DNA from: Verrucomicrobiota bacterium
Lineage (GTDB): Bacteria; Verrucomicrobiota; Verrucomicrobiia; Chthoniobacterales; UBA10450
DNA: 47,844 nt
NCBI GenBank assembly: GCA_003219695.1
Contig: QHQA01000041.1
Coordinates: 1-47,844 of the forward strand
Direction of reading: 5' to 3'
The notes beneath the pieces were generated by a model, which had not been told where the DNA came from, ran no database searches, and worked only from the letters and a program-made list of their open reading frames with translations. Within the stretch, counting starts at the first letter, position 1. Each line of letters begins with the position of its first letter. The translations under genes and the position numbers were made by a program. Shown piece by piece: positions 29,954 to 39,357 of the stretch.

Positions 29954-31708
29954 TCATGGCAGTTTCACCGGTTTGCGCAGCGGGAGCTGAAGCTCGTACG
30001 GGAACGCCCATTCGGTGTCGTTCGGGACGTTATTGGATTTGATCACGCCTTCGGGTTTCTTTATGTCAACGACAAAAAGCGGCGACTGCGCCAGGTTGCG
30101 AAGGTAATCGACGACGATCTCCTGTTGTTTTGGATTATAGAGGTACAGGCCGCGCACTATGATGCCGTCGATCACAGGCCCGGCGGCCGCGGTCTTCGTC
30201 TTCGGTCCGGCAGGCGTTGGCGCAGGGGTAGGCGCAGTTTCACCCGCGCGTTTTTCCGGCGCCCCGAGCAGTTTCCCTCCGGAAGTCGCGGCAAGTTCAG
30301 TGATCCAGATGTCCGCCTCGGGCAGGCGGGTGTTTAACTCCTCAAGAATTTCCGGCCAGAAATTGCGATCGTTGACTGCCGCGATGAGCGGAGTGGCGGT
30401 GTTGTCCAACGCGGTGATTTGCTTTTTAACTTTGTCCAGCTGCGCTTCCGCCACATGCATGGTGTCGTTCTTCTGCCCCATTAGCTGCGCAGTTTGCTGC
30501 GCGACCTGGGCCGCCCGCGTGTAGTAAGCCGACCAGCCCAGCAACGCGAGGATGACGCATGCCGCAGCCGCGATGAAGAATGGCCGGCGTTTTTCCAGGT
30601 TCTGTCTGCGAACGACGCTGGCCGGGAGCAAATTTAGCTCCAGCGGACAAACGGTCACGCTGCGCAACGCCAGACCCACTAATTCCCCAAGCAAATGCGC
30701 CGAATGCGCCACCTCCTGCGCCCGCGCGGAATCCAACACGGCCACGTTTTGGAGCGGATTAAAAAACTCGATCGGCAGCTGGAATTTTTCGTTGAAAAAC
30801 TCGCGCATGTACCGCATGCCGGCGCTTCCACCGCTAAGGAAAATGCGGTCCGGCTGGCTTCCCTGTTGTTGCGCGCGGTAATGCGTGATGGAACGCATCA
30901 GTTCCGCATGCAGCCGCGTCATGGTGGCGCGCACGATTTTTGAGGCGCGGGCTGAATCCGTGTCCGCCGGCTCGGTATGCGCGCCGGCCAAACTGACGAA
31001 AGCGTCGCGGCTCTTGCGCAATTCAGCCTCCGCGAACGATTCGCGAAATTCCCTGGCGATCGCGGCGGTGATGGAGCTGCCGCCAATGGGAACGCTACGA
31101 GAAAAAACTTTTCCGGGTTCGATAAAAAGAACGTTGGTCGTGCGTGCGCCGATATCCACCAGCAAAGAGCAACCAGGGACGTCGCTATAGTTATATTTGA
31201 AAGCGTTGTAGAGACCCGTCGGAGCGAGGCCGATTTTGCTCGCGTGCAATCCTGTCTCCTCGACCGCGGCATTAATGGCTTCGAGATAGTCGGACTTCAC
31301 CGCGACAATGACGACTTCGATGTTCTCGCCGGCTCCGCCACCCACCAGCTGGTAATCCCAAACCACTTCATCGATCGGGAATGGCACATTTTGCCGCGCC
31401 TCAAAGCCGATGATGCGTTCGATCTTTTCCGTGTCCATTACGGGCACCTTCACGAAGCGTACGAAGGCCGATTGCGCCGGAATCGAATAGTTGACATGGC
31501 CGTGTTTGATGTGCAGCTCGTTCATCATTTCGCGAACGGCAACGGTGATTTGCGAGTTGCGCGCCTCCTCGCTGGCCGGCTCAGGGGGAATTTCGCGCAG
31601 CCGATAGTTCGCCAGCACGAGGCCGCCTTTGGCCTGCGTCCGAAATTCCGCCAGACCAATCGTCTGCGACCCGATATTGAGGCTAATGAGACGCGTCGGT
31701 ACAGCCAT
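29954..31708 (-). CDS. pilM: PilM-like ATPase fused to a PilN-like domain (Amuc_1101-like)
   Basis: 584 residues from ATG 31708; a TTG at 31729 is the only longer choice and is less likely. Residues 1-360 are an actin-like PilM fold: LISLNIGSQTIGLAEF, HVNYSIPAQSAFVRFVKVP, CSLLVDIGARTTNVLFIEPG and RIFLSGGSAGMRYMREFF. Then a membrane helix (FFIAAAACVILALLGWSAYY), a coiled coil and a PilN-type periplasmic part (WPEILEELNTRLPEADIWIT). The N- and C-terminal parts together would replace separate PilM and PilN. PilM nucleates the inner-membrane assembly platform of type IV pili. Confidence 0.85.
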   Translation of the reverse strand: MAVPTRLISLNIGSQTIGLAEFRTQAKGGLVLANYRLREIPPEPASEEARNSQITVAVREMMNELHIKHGHVNYSIPAQSAFVRFVKVPVMDTEKIERIIGFEARQNVPFPIDEVVWDYQLVGGGAGENIEVVIVAVKSDYLEAINAAVEETGLHASKIGLAPTGLYNAFKYNYSDVPGCSLLVDIGARTTNVLFIEPGKVFSRSVPIGGSSITAAIAREFRESFAEAELRKSRDAFVSLAGAHTEPADTDSARASKIVRATMTRLHAELMRSITHYRAQQQGSQPDRIFLSGGSAGMRYMREFFNEKFQLPIEFFNPLQNVAVLDSARAQEVAHSAHLLGELVGLALRSVTVCPLELNLLPASVVRRQNLEKRRPFFIAAAACVILALLGWSAYYTRAAQVAQQTAQLMGQKNDTMHVAEAQLDKVKKQITALDNTATPLIAAVNDRNFWPEILEELNTRLPEADIWITELAATSGGKLLGAPEKRAGETAPTPAPTPAGPKTKTAAAGPVIDGIIVRGLYLYNPKQQEIVVDYLRNLAQSPLFVVDIKKPEGVIKSNNVPNDTEWAFPYELQLPLRKPVKLP

Positions 31709-31729
31709 CGTTAAAATTCCCAATGCCAA

Positions 31730-31890
31730 TTCTCTAATACAAACCAGATTTCAACAGCTAAATCTTCAGCGAACCAGTGGCAGGAACATTGAGGAAGAGG
31801 CCGACCACTCGCCTTCGTCCCGCAGTCGCGGGACTCCGGCGCGGCAGGCAGATGACACGGATGATCGGAGAATGACGAAAGACGTGTAAG
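31730..31890. other. Upstream spacer of pilM
   Basis: No gene seen. It contains GATGACACGGATGATCGGAG (31849-31868), a weak family D piece, and leads into the nested repeat at 31891. Confidence 0.4.
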
Positions 31891-32260
31891 TAGCGCCGAA
31901 GGCGCGGTGTCACCTCGAAGTCCGTCACAGGACGGATTCACTGCGGCGAACCTGGGACATCGCCCCAGGGATTCGTGAAATAAGAAAAACGCCAGCGCTG
32001 AAAGCGCGATTCACTTCCGCATTAAAAAAGGAAGGGTGTCCTCCAGGCCGCCCTCGCGTGAGGCGGGTAATCGTGCCTGTAACTGCCGGCGCAGACAAGG
32101 TTGTCCGCGTCACAACGCAGGCACGGCGTTGATTTCGACGAGCCGTATGTCTGGGTTTGAGAACCACCTGACTCGCGCTTTCGGCGCTGCGTTCTATGGA
32201 TCATCAAATTCCTGGGGCGATGCCACAGGCTCAGATTGAGAGAGCGCCTTTGGCGCTAAA
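31891..32260. repeat. 370-bp nested inverted-repeat element
   Basis: Three pairs of arms enclose a core. Outer: TAGCGCCGAAGGCGC (31891-31905) against GCGCCTTTGGCGCTAA (32244-32259). Middle: CCTGGGACATCGCCCCAGGG (31951-31970) against CCTGGGGCGATGCCACAGG (32211-32229). Inner: CGCCAGCGCTGAAAGCGCGA (31990-32009) against CGCGCTTTCGGCGCTGCG (32174-32191). The core (about 150 bases) has no coding potential. A further GCGACCCTCGGCAAGGGTCG hairpin follows at 32301-32320. It looks like a non-autonomous palindromic element in the pilus locus. Confidence 0.7.
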
Positions 32261-32375
32261 CGCCAGTTGCAATTCTGGGTCGCGCTTGAAATGAAGCGCA
32301 GCGACCCTCGGCAAGGGTCGATCAACGAAATGGCACTTCGGAGCTGGAGCTTGAGATTTGGGATTTCTCAATGGC

Positions 32376-32990
32376 TCACCTTTGGCCATTGAATGAGCGG
32401 AAGCGCACTGTGCGTCCACTCGACTCATCATATTCGGTGCCCACTGTGATTTGGAATTTGTCATTGCCGACTGTGCCCAGAATATAGCTCTGCATAAGGT
32501 CGCCTCCGCCTTTGCCGGTCCATCGCCCGTATAGAATGCCTACTTCGCCGCCATAATAAAACTGATCGGGCGACGACACCATCATCCCGGACAAATCCAT
32601 TCCATCCGTTCCGAAATTCTCCGACCGAGAATCAGAGGCAGCGCTTGCTCTTCGTGCTGGCGCTGCCTCGATAGTATTCGGGCCCAAATACGCAGCGGGA
32701 AAGACATCAAGCGACGCCATGCCGATGTTGGCCAATGCGTTCTCGCTCACCAGCTGGCCGCCGTCCGACCACGCTCGAACCGGTCCTTTGTGAAACAGAA
32801 GAGAACTATTTGCGGCGCTGAAAATTTTTGGCCGATAAAAGTTCAGCTCGAAAGCGTCGAACAAACCGGCAGAGTGCATTTGTTTGATCGTGCGACCTCC
32901 TGCTGCCCCCGGCCGACTCGCTTGCTGCGCCGCGACTGGAAAGCATAAGCCAAATAAGCCCAGCGCGAGGAAGAGTGCGCGCCTGCTCAT
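32376..32990 (-). CDS. Secreted protein at the head of the pilus locus (Amuc_1102-like by position)
   Basis: 204 residues from ATG 32990; a longer frame from 33008 is less likely as the signal peptide (RRALFLALGLFGLCFPVAAQ) starts at the second Met. The mature part is beta-rich with GLFDAFELNFYRPKIFSAAN, SSPDQFYYGGEVGILYGRWT and KFQITVGTEYDESSGRTVRF. No catalytic motif seen. It is the first gene of the minus-strand locus, the place of Amuc_1102, which supports a role in the pilus system; direct homology could not be verified. A TGTAACGAT-type repeat lies about 70-95 bases upstream of its start. Confidence 0.65.
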   Translation of the reverse strand: MSRRALFLALGLFGLCFPVAAQQASRPGAAGGRTIKQMHSAGLFDAFELNFYRPKIFSAANSSLLFHKGPVRAWSDGGQLVSENALANIGMASLDVFPAAYLGPNTIEAAPARRASAASDSRSENFGTDGMDLSGMMVSSPDQFYYGGEVGILYGRWTGKGGGDLMQSYILGTVGNDKFQITVGTEYDESSGRTVRFRSFNGQR

Positions 32991-33056
32991 ACCAGAATTC
33001 ACAACCAAATCCCCACAAACGCCAGTAAAATTTTGCGCAAGCGGCGCAGCAATTGG

Positions 33057-33083
33057 GTTACAATCGTTACATCGTTTACAACG
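33057..33083 (-). repeat. TGTAACGAT-type repeat upstream of the pilus locus
   Basis: On the minus strand: GTTGTAAACGATGTAACGAT followed by TGTAACC. Same sense relative to the next gene as the copies before ruvA and the recombinase. Confidence 0.6.
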
Positions 33084-33119
33084 GGCATCCTATGTAGCTG
33101 TTGTAACTTTTTAAACGAA

Positions 33120-34085
33120 TTACCGTGGCGCAGCCAACGACTCCCTAAAATATTCGATCGTCTTTTTGATCCCCTCCTCGAATCCGACTCGCGGCTCCCA
33201 GCCCAGGATTTCTTTTGCGCGGGAGATATCCGGCTGGCGCACCTTTGGATCGTCCACCGGCAACGGTTTGTATTCGATTGCCGATTTCGTCCCTGTGATG
33301 CGAATAATTTCGTCGGCGAGCTCTTTGATAGTCATCTCGCGTGGATTACCCAGGTTGACGGGCTCGTGAAAGTCGCTCATCGCGAGTCTGAAAATCCCAT
33401 CGATCAAATCGGAGACGTAACAGAATGAGCGAGTCTGCGAGCCGTCGCCAAAAACGCTCAACGGCTGCCCACTCAGGGTCTGCCCGATAAACGCCGGCGC
33501 CACACGCCCGTCGCGCAGCCGCATCCGTGGACCATATGTGTTGAAGATGCGCACAATTTTGGTGTCCACGCGATGATAGCGATGATACGCCATGGTGATC
33601 GCCTCGGCGAAACGCTTCGCTTCATCGTAAACACCGCGCGGCCCGATCGGGTTGACGTTGCCCCAGTAATCTTCTTTTTGCGGATGCTCGAGCGGATCGC
33701 CGTACACCTCGGAGGTCGATGCCAGAATGAACGAAGCTTTTTTGTCCTTGGCCAATCCGAGGGTGTTGTGCGTGCCGAGCGCGCCCACCTTGAGAGTGGG
33801 GATCGGGAGTTCCAGATAATCAATCGGACTGGCCGGCGATGCGAAGTGAAAAACGTAGTCGATCTTTTCTTCGGGCAGAAAAATGAAATTCGAGACGTTG
33901 TGTTTGACGAATTGGAACTTCTCGTTGCCGGCGAGATGTCCAATGTTCGCGGTGTTGCCGGTGATTAAGTTATCGATGGCAATGACGCGATGCCCTTCCG
34001 CCAGAAGCCGGTCCACCAGATGCGATCCGAGAAAACCCGCGCCGCCGGTAACGACTGAAACAGGCTGGGAACTTTTGCTCGCCAT
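33120..34085 (-). CDS. UDP-glucuronate decarboxylase-like NAD-dependent epimerase
   Basis: 321 residues, an extended short-chain dehydrogenase. The NAD loop [18 protein letters not shown] is at 11-28. Catalytic Ser/Thr in [11 protein letters not shown] and YxxxK as Tyr153-Lys157 ([11 protein letters not shown]) are present. [30 protein letters not shown] and [18 protein letters not shown] are characteristic of UDP-xylose synthase (UXS). The reaction would convert UDP-glucuronate to UDP-xylose for surface polysaccharide. UDP-galacturonate or dTDP-glucose enzymes are close relatives, but the GDGRVAP-type motifs favour UXS. Single gene, no partners next to it. Confidence 0.85.
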   Translation of the reverse strand: MASKSSQPVSVVTGGAGFLGSHLVDRLLAEGHRVIAIDNLITGNTANIGHLAGNEKFQFVKHNVSNFIFLPEEKIDYVFHFASPASPIDYLELPIPTLKVGALGTHNTLGLAKDKKASFILASTSEVYGDPLEHPQKEDYWGNVNPIGPRGVYDEAKRFAEAITMAYHRYHRVDTKIVRIFNTYGPRMRLRDGRVAPAFIGQTLSGQPLSVFGDGSQTRSFCYVSDLIDGIFRLAMSDFHEPVNLGNPREMTIKELADEIIRITGTKSAIEYKPLPVDDPKVRQPDISRAKEILGWEPRVGFEEGIKKTIEYFRESLAAPR

Positions 34086-34181
34086 CGCGAGTTTTATCTA
34101 CGGGCTCCGCGAAAAATTGCGAGCAGAAACAAACAAATCGTGCGACTGAATCAGGGCACATTCGCCGGGCGATTTCTTTTG

Positions 34182-35835
34182 CTACAGGTTCGTGACGGTC
34201 ACCGCGCGCGGCGGCGACCATCTTGAAAATGCGCCGTTCGCCGAGTTGCGGAGTCGTGCTCGGAATGAGTACGAACCCGGCGCGGACGGAACATACGTTG
34301 CGGCGACATTGGTTTGCCCAACTTGCCAGTTGTGAAACCCAGTATCTGAAGGTGTGCGCACCTGAACGTCGAAAACGAAGCTTTGTGCGGGCGCAGCGGC
34401 ACTCCATGTCACCGTGAATGGCATACCCGTCCTGCCACTTGCCGGCAACTTCACCGGCACACCGACGGATGAACTGGCGTTCGTGGCAAGATCGACAACC
34501 GAATACGTAGCGGCCGCATTCAAGGTGACTTGAAATGACCCGCCTGTAGGCCGCGATCCGGAATCGAAAAGTTGCATTCCGGAGCCGTCCACCAGTTGGT
34601 GCGTGCCGCTGCCGGTGATACTCCAGCCCACGCTATCGCCCTGATTAGCGGACGTGCTCGATGGAGTGAATCCAACATCAGCGACCTGAACTTCGCACAC
34701 TGATTCGGCGATTGTCGTCGTGAGAGTGTTGCCGACGGCCCAACCTGCGCCGCCTGGTTGAGCGGTGATTCCGGCCAGATAAGTGTAGGATGTCCCCTGC
34801 ACCCTCGAGACACGACTCCATTGCTGGCCGTCGTAATGCTCAATGAGGCCCTGATAATCACTGGTGCCGCTGGGATAATGATAGCCCGCCGCCACCCGGC
34901 ACCGCAATGAAGCTGGAGCCGTCCCAACGCAACAGCAGTGTGCGCGTCTGTGTTCCGTCATAATAAAACCCAGCCGCCCAAACCGTCCCGTCCAGCAATG
35001 CGACCACCGAGCTGAGCGAACTCGTTAGGCCGAGACTTGGGGTTGGGACAACACTCCAAATCGTCCCGTCGAAGTGCAGGATCAAACTGGTGGTGCTACC
35101 GCCCGGAGCGCTCGATGAATAACCGACCGCCCACACGTTGTTCGCCGCGGTTGTAGCAAGGCCATTCACCGCATTATCGCCGTTACCGACGTTCGGGGTC
35201 GTCACGATTGTCCACGAAACTCCGTCCCACCGTTCTGCCAGCGTCCGATAAACGCCGGTGTTATCGAGGTAATGACCGGCCGCCCAGACATCGTTCGCCG
35301 CCGGCGCCACGATCGAAGAAAGATACACGGCAAGAGACGCAGGGTTCGCACTTGGAATGATGGTCCAGGCAACGCCATCGTAATGCTCGATCAAACTTTG
35401 CTGCGCTCCCGATTGCGTTGTCTGATAGCCCGCCGCCCACACGTCCGTGCCCGACACTCCGCCTACAGCGCGCAAATACGCAGCACCGGCTCCAGGGGTT
35501 GGAACCGTGACGATCGCCCACCGGGAACCGTCGAAGTGTTCGGCCAGCGGCCGATCATCGATTCCATCGTAACGCGAACCAGCCGCCCACACATCATTCC
35601 GCGCGAACGCCGCAGCAGCATAAAATGAATTCGATCCGGCCGGAGTCGTGGTTTGGTTCCAAGCGGGAAGGCATTTGGCCGTGGCGACCGCGGCGCAGGG
35701 GCAAACTGTGCTGGCGGGAGCGGCTTCCGTTAATCCAGCGCAACATAACAGACAGAGCGATCCCGTCGTTAACCAACGCGCAACCAATCGGAACGGCACG
35801 TTCCGACTAAGATCAGACGCACGATCTATTTTCAT
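34182..35835 (-). pseudogene. Broken secreted propeller protein with cupredoxin-like domain
   Basis: The first frame (ATG 35835 to 34858) has a signal peptide and about six propeller units each with N/DVWAAG and a W-x-I/V-V strand (NDVWAAGSRYDG, TDVWAAGYQTTQ, NDVWAAGHYLDN, NNVWAVGYSSSA, GTVWAAGFYYDG). It breaks after SSFIAVPGG. A second frame resumes at VAAGYHYPSGTSDYQGLIEH to GAGWAVGNTL. It then has a plastocyanin-like part (VQVADVGFTPSSTSANQGDS, GTHQLVDGSGMQ) and a fibronectin-like end stopping at 34182. The joint lacks the usual 20-25 residues of one repeat, so a deletion within the repeats shifted the frame. Confidence 0.75.
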
Positions 35836-36034
35836 GCTCAAAATGCTTTCGGCGCCTTATCTCACTCTTCCCCTCACCTTCCGGTGTCAACCAAACTTTG
35901 GTAACGAAAGTGTTACCTCCGAGCGCACGAGCAACGCGCAGACTAATGGCAACAATCAGGGCGATTTCGTCGATGTTTCCACTGTGCGCCAGTCTGCCGA
36001 AGGTTCCAAACGTGTTCAAGATTCAACCCGATGC

Positions 36035-36069
36035 GGCATTCGGCATTCGACATTCGGCATTCGTCATTT
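36035..36069 (+). repeat. GGCATTCG-type tandem repeat before trpS
   Basis: Four imperfect 8-9 base units (GGCATTCG, GGCATTCGA, CATTCGGCATTCG, TCATT) end 10 bases before the trpS ATG. They resemble the repeats at 5959-5998 and 20410-20425. Confidence 0.55.
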
Positions 36070-36079
36070 AGTAAGTCCG

Positions 36080-37042
36080 ATGCGCATTTTGTCCGGCATC
36101 CAACCCAGCGGTGCTCTGCACATCGGCAATTACTTTGGTATGATGCAGCCGGCCGTCGCGCTGCAAACCGAGGGCGAAGCGCTTTATTTCATCGCCGACT
36201 ACCATGCGCTGACCAGTTTGCGCGATCCACAAGCGCTGCGCGCGAACAGCCGGCGTGTCGCGCTCGATTTCCTCGCATGCGGACTCGATCCGGAGCGCGC
36301 GACCCTTTTTCGGCATTCAGATGTGCCGCAGGTGACCGAACTCGCGTGGATTTTATCGACAGTAGCGCCGATGGGTTTGTTGGAGCGCGCCCATTCGTAC
36401 AAGGACAAGCTGGCCCGCGGTGTGAGCGCGACGGTTGGACTGTTCAGTTACCCGATCCTTATGGCAGCCGACATTTTGATTTACGACAGCGATGTCGTGC
36501 CGGTCGGCAAAGACCAGAAACAGCACATCGAAATCACGCGCGATCTTGCGGTGAAGATGAACGAAACGTTTGGCGAGATATTCAAGTTGCCGGAAGCGCG
36601 TATTCAGCCCACGACCGAAACCGTGCCCGGCATTGATGGCCAGAAAATGAGCAAAAGCTACGGCAACAACATCGACATTTTCGGCGACGAAAAGGAGACA
36701 CGAAAACGCGTGATGAGCATCGTCACCGATTCTACGCCAGTGGAGGCGCCGAAAGACCCGGACAAATCAACAATCTTCAAGCTATACTCGCTGGTGGCGT
36801 CCACGGATGAGATCGCCGACATGCGCGAACGATTTTTGAAAGGCGGCTCCGGCTACAGCGAATTCAAGAATCAGCTTTTCGAAAAACTGTGGGAATATTT
36901 TGCGCCGATGCGCAAACGCCGGGAAGAAATTCTGAGGGACAAATCCTACATCGACGATGTCCTCGCCCATGGCGCAAAGCGCGCAAACGAAATTGCCAAT
37001 CAAGTCATGCAGCGCGTGCGTCGGGCAGTTGGTCTGCGCTAG
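36080..37042 (+). CDS. trpS: Tryptophanyl-tRNA synthetase
   Basis: 320 residues from ATG 36080. The open frame extends upstream to 35648 but that part is not conserved-looking and is crossed by the repeat. Class I signatures: HIGN (14-17) in PSGALHIGNYFG and KMSKS (189-193) in GIDGQKMSKSYGN. The Trp-binding region (YSDVVPVGKDQKQHIEITRD-like, here IYDSDVVPVGKDQKQHIEIT) is present. Charges tRNA-Trp with tryptophan in the cytoplasm. Length and order of motifs are typical of the bacterial enzyme. A terminator-like hairpin follows at 37175. Confidence 0.97.
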   Translation: MRILSGIQPSGALHIGNYFGMMQPAVALQTEGEALYFIADYHALTSLRDPQALRANSRRVALDFLACGLDPERATLFRHSDVPQVTELAWILSTVAPMGLLERAHSYKDKLARGVSATVGLFSYPILMAADILIYDSDVVPVGKDQKQHIEITRDLAVKMNETFGEIFKLPEARIQPTTETVPGIDGQKMSKSYGNNIDIFGDEKETRKRVMSIVTDSTPVEAPKDPDKSTIFKLYSLVASTDEIADMRERFLKGGSGYSEFKNQLFEKLWEYFAPMRKRREEILRDKSYIDDVLAHGAKRANEIANQVMQRVRRAVGLR

Positions 37043-37174
37043 CTCATTGACAAGGAAACACGGCCGCCAATTGATGCATCGCGATCATCTGCGTCCCAAA
37101 GCGGCAGAGCACCGCCGCACGCCAAAACGCAAGCGATAGCCATGCGTGTCAAAATCGCAGCAACGTCTTGGAGT

Positions 37175-37201
37175 GCGCTCGCCGCGGCGAGCGCTTTTGT
37201 T
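37175..37201 (+). terminator. Rho-independent terminator after trpS
   Basis: GCGCTCGCCGCGGCGAGCGC (37175-37194) is a 9-bp stem with a 2-base centre, followed by TTTTGTTTG. It lies between trpS and the DUF167 gene. It might also be one of the dispersed palindromes of this genome. Confidence 0.7.
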
Positions 37202-37250
37202 TGTCCTCCGCTATTTTGAGGTCTTTGCCTTTCATCACCTAGATTAATCA

Positions 37251-37514
37251 ATGGGCATTCTACGGTTTCACATCGTTCCGAACGCGAAAAGCGACATGGT
37301 GGTCGGCCAGCATGGAAACGCGATCAAGATCAAGCTGCGCGCGCCGGCAGTGGAAGGAAAAGCGAACGCTGCGCTGCGTTGTTTTCTGGCCGGCCAATTG
37401 AAAATCCCGCAGCGCGCAATCGCGCTGGAACACGGTCAGAGGTCACGTGACAAAGTGATTCGCATCGGTGGTCTGAGCGAAGAAGAGGTGCGCGAGCGGC
37501 TGGGTGCGATGTGA
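37251..37514 (+). CDS. DUF167/YggU-family protein
   Basis: 87 residues, the family's usual length. Landmarks are present: FHIVPNAKSDMVVG, IKIKLRAPAVEGKANAALRC and the end IRIGGLSEEEVRERLG. The fold is a small alpha/beta protein of unproven function found across bacteria (UPF0235). Start ATG 37251. It ends 16 bases from the end of the convergent mlaD gene. Confidence 0.9.
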   Translation: MGILRFHIVPNAKSDMVVGQHGNAIKIKLRAPAVEGKANAALRCFLAGQLKIPQRAIALEHGQRSRDKVIRIGGLSEEEVRERLGAM

Positions 37515-37530
37515 GTTGCCACCCAAGAGC

Positions 37531-38400
37531 TCAGCGGCCGCGAGTTGGGCGGCTCGGCTTGGTTTGCTCTGGCGCTTTCGCCTGAGTGGTTGCAGCCGTA
37601 TCGCGGTAAAACAGGACGCCATGTGCGCGCAGATTGCTGATCAGCGCATGCAGATCGTTGGCCAATTCCTGATTGTTCAGGAGTGTCGCCACCAAGCCTT
37701 TGCCTTGTGTGGCGCTGCGCAACACCTTGCGCGTGTCACCAATCGCGTTCTGCAAACTGTCGGCTGCTTTTTTTGCCGATGCCATCGTCGAGTCCGCCTG
37801 CTCGATAACGCCGTCCAATTTCTTCGATGATTCTGCCAGCGCACTGGTAGCCTGGTTTAAATGTTCCATGCTCGATTTCAGATTTTGCATGTTCTCCGAC
37901 GAAAGAGTCTCTTGATTCAGCTTTTGCACGGTCCCCCGGAGGTCGCTTACCAGTGCGCCGCCTTCTTGCGTGAGATCATCGATACCGGTCTCACGCGTTC
38001 CATCGATATACGCATTCGCCGGCAGATACGCTTTCGGTTGTCCGGGCGGCGGCGTTACGACAACAAATCGATCGCCCAGCAGTCCGGAGCTTCCAACCGT
38101 GAATTTGGTCCCCTCAGGAACCTTGACGTAATCATAAATTTTCAGCGGCACAGCCACGCCACCGCCTTCGCGAACCAGCCGCGGACCACCCGCAACTTTT
38201 CCAATTCTCGCGCCGGCGAGCAGGACATCGGAGCCTTTCAAAAGTCCACTCGCATTGCTGAAGCGAACTGTCAGGGGGTAATAGGTCTTGAAACCCTCTC
38301 CCAGCCTGCCGAATTGCACCAGCAGCGCGCCTAACATCACCAAACCCACAAAAACAAAAATGCCAACTTTAAATTCCAAGCCTCGCTCGTGCCGGTTCAT
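37531..38400 (-). CDS. mlaD: MlaD-type MCE-domain lipid transport protein
   Basis: 289 residues. A single N-terminal membrane helix (GLEFKVGIFVFVGLVMLGAL) is followed by the MCE domain (about 38-115: YPLTVRFSNASGLLKGSDVL, LAGARIGKVAGG, GTKFTVGSSGLLGDRFVVVT) and a long C-terminal coiled-coil part (NLKSSMEHLNQATSALAESS). MlaD hexamers bind phospholipid between the MlaFE transporter and the periplasm. It is third in the minus-strand order mlaE-mlaF-mlaD. No mlaB or mlaC is adjacent. Confidence 0.9.
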   Translation of the reverse strand: MNRHERGLEFKVGIFVFVGLVMLGALLVQFGRLGEGFKTYYPLTVRFSNASGLLKGSDVLLAGARIGKVAGGPRLVREGGGVAVPLKIYDYVKVPEGTKFTVGSSGLLGDRFVVVTPPPGQPKAYLPANAYIDGTRETGIDDLTQEGGALVSDLRGTVQKLNQETLSSENMQNLKSSMEHLNQATSALAESSKKLDGVIEQADSTMASAKKAADSLQNAIGDTRKVLRSATQGKGLVATLLNNQELANDLHALISNLRAHGVLFYRDTAATTQAKAPEQTKPSRPTRGR

Positions 38401-38480
38401 TTTGAGACACTAATTGTCGTCTTGCTGCTGATTTTCGCAAGGTAGCGGCGGCTCGCCGCAACCAGCCGAGCATGATTGAG

Positions 38481-39290
38481 TCAATCGCCCCTGCCGTCGG
38501 ATCGGCCAAGCAGGAAATCCTGAATGAGTGGATCGGCCGATTGCTGAAGCTCACTGGCAGTGCCGTGAAAATAAATGCGCCCTTCGTGCAAGTACGCGAT
38601 CCGGTCAGCCACATCGAACGCGCTTTTCATGTCGTGCGTAACCACGACGCTGGTCATTCCAAAACGTTGCTGCAGCCGCCGGATCAATCGATTGATGCTG
38701 TCCGCCACAACAGGATCAAGCCCTGCCGTCGGCTCATCGTACAAAACGCACGAAGGGCGACGAATGATGGCGCGTGCGAGGCCTACTCTTTTTTTCATTC
38801 CACCGCTCAAACTCTCCGGCATCTTGTCCTCTTCTCCCTCCATTTCCATCACCTCAAGCATCTCCGAGACTTTGGAATGCAACACTTTCGGATCGCGCTC
38901 GCCGGCTTCGCGCAGGGGAAATGCAATGTTGTTTTCCACCGTCATCGAATCGAAAAGCGCGCCGCCCTGGAACAGAATTCCAACCTTTTGGCGAATTGCC
39001 CCGAGCTGGCGCTCGTTCATCCCGATAATGTTTTGGCCCTGGATCCAAATTTCTCCCCCATCCGGTTCCATCAATCCGACGAGATGTTTAAGCAAAACGC
39101 TCTTGCCGCCGCCGCTCCGCCCGATGATGGCAAGAGTTTCACCCATTCGCACCTCAAGATCGACCCCGCACAAAATCTCCTGTTGCCCGATTTTTTTTGT
39201 CAATGAATGCACCTTGATCATAGGCGGCGAATTACCCGGAACCGGATGCGGTTTGGTAGACGGCTTTGGAGACGGCAGTGCTTCGATCAT
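38481..39290 (-). CDS. mlaF: MlaF-type ABC transporter ATPase
   Basis: 269 residues; a later ATG at 39221 (MIKVHSLTKK) would give 246 residues without the Pro-rich start, the more usual length. Walker A GRSGGGKS (57-64 in the long form), ABC signature LSGGMKKRVGLARAI, Walker B LYDEPTAGLDPV and switch HDMKSAFDVADR are all present. The motif SGGMKKR and the target QGGALFDSMTVENNIAFPL are typical of MlaF. Drives lipid transport across the envelope with MlaE and MlaD. Confidence 0.92.
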   Translation of the reverse strand: MIEALPSPKPSTKPHPVPGNSPPMIKVHSLTKKIGQQEILCGVDLEVRMGETLAIIGRSGGGKSVLLKHLVGLMEPDGGEIWIQGQNIIGMNERQLGAIRQKVGILFQGGALFDSMTVENNIAFPLREAGERDPKVLHSKVSEMLEVMEMEGEEDKMPESLSGGMKKRVGLARAIIRRPSCVLYDEPTAGLDPVVADSINRLIRRLQQRFGMTSVVVTHDMKSAFDVADRIAYLHEGRIYFHGTASELQQSADPLIQDFLLGRSDGRGD

Positions 39291-39357
39291 GGCAACACAC
39301 GAACTTTCAACTCACCACTTTCCACTTTCAATTACTCTAAAAACTCCATCACTGCAC

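Noticed and set aside
36782-37003. Minus frame opposite the end of trpS
   Set aside because: Shadow of trpS.
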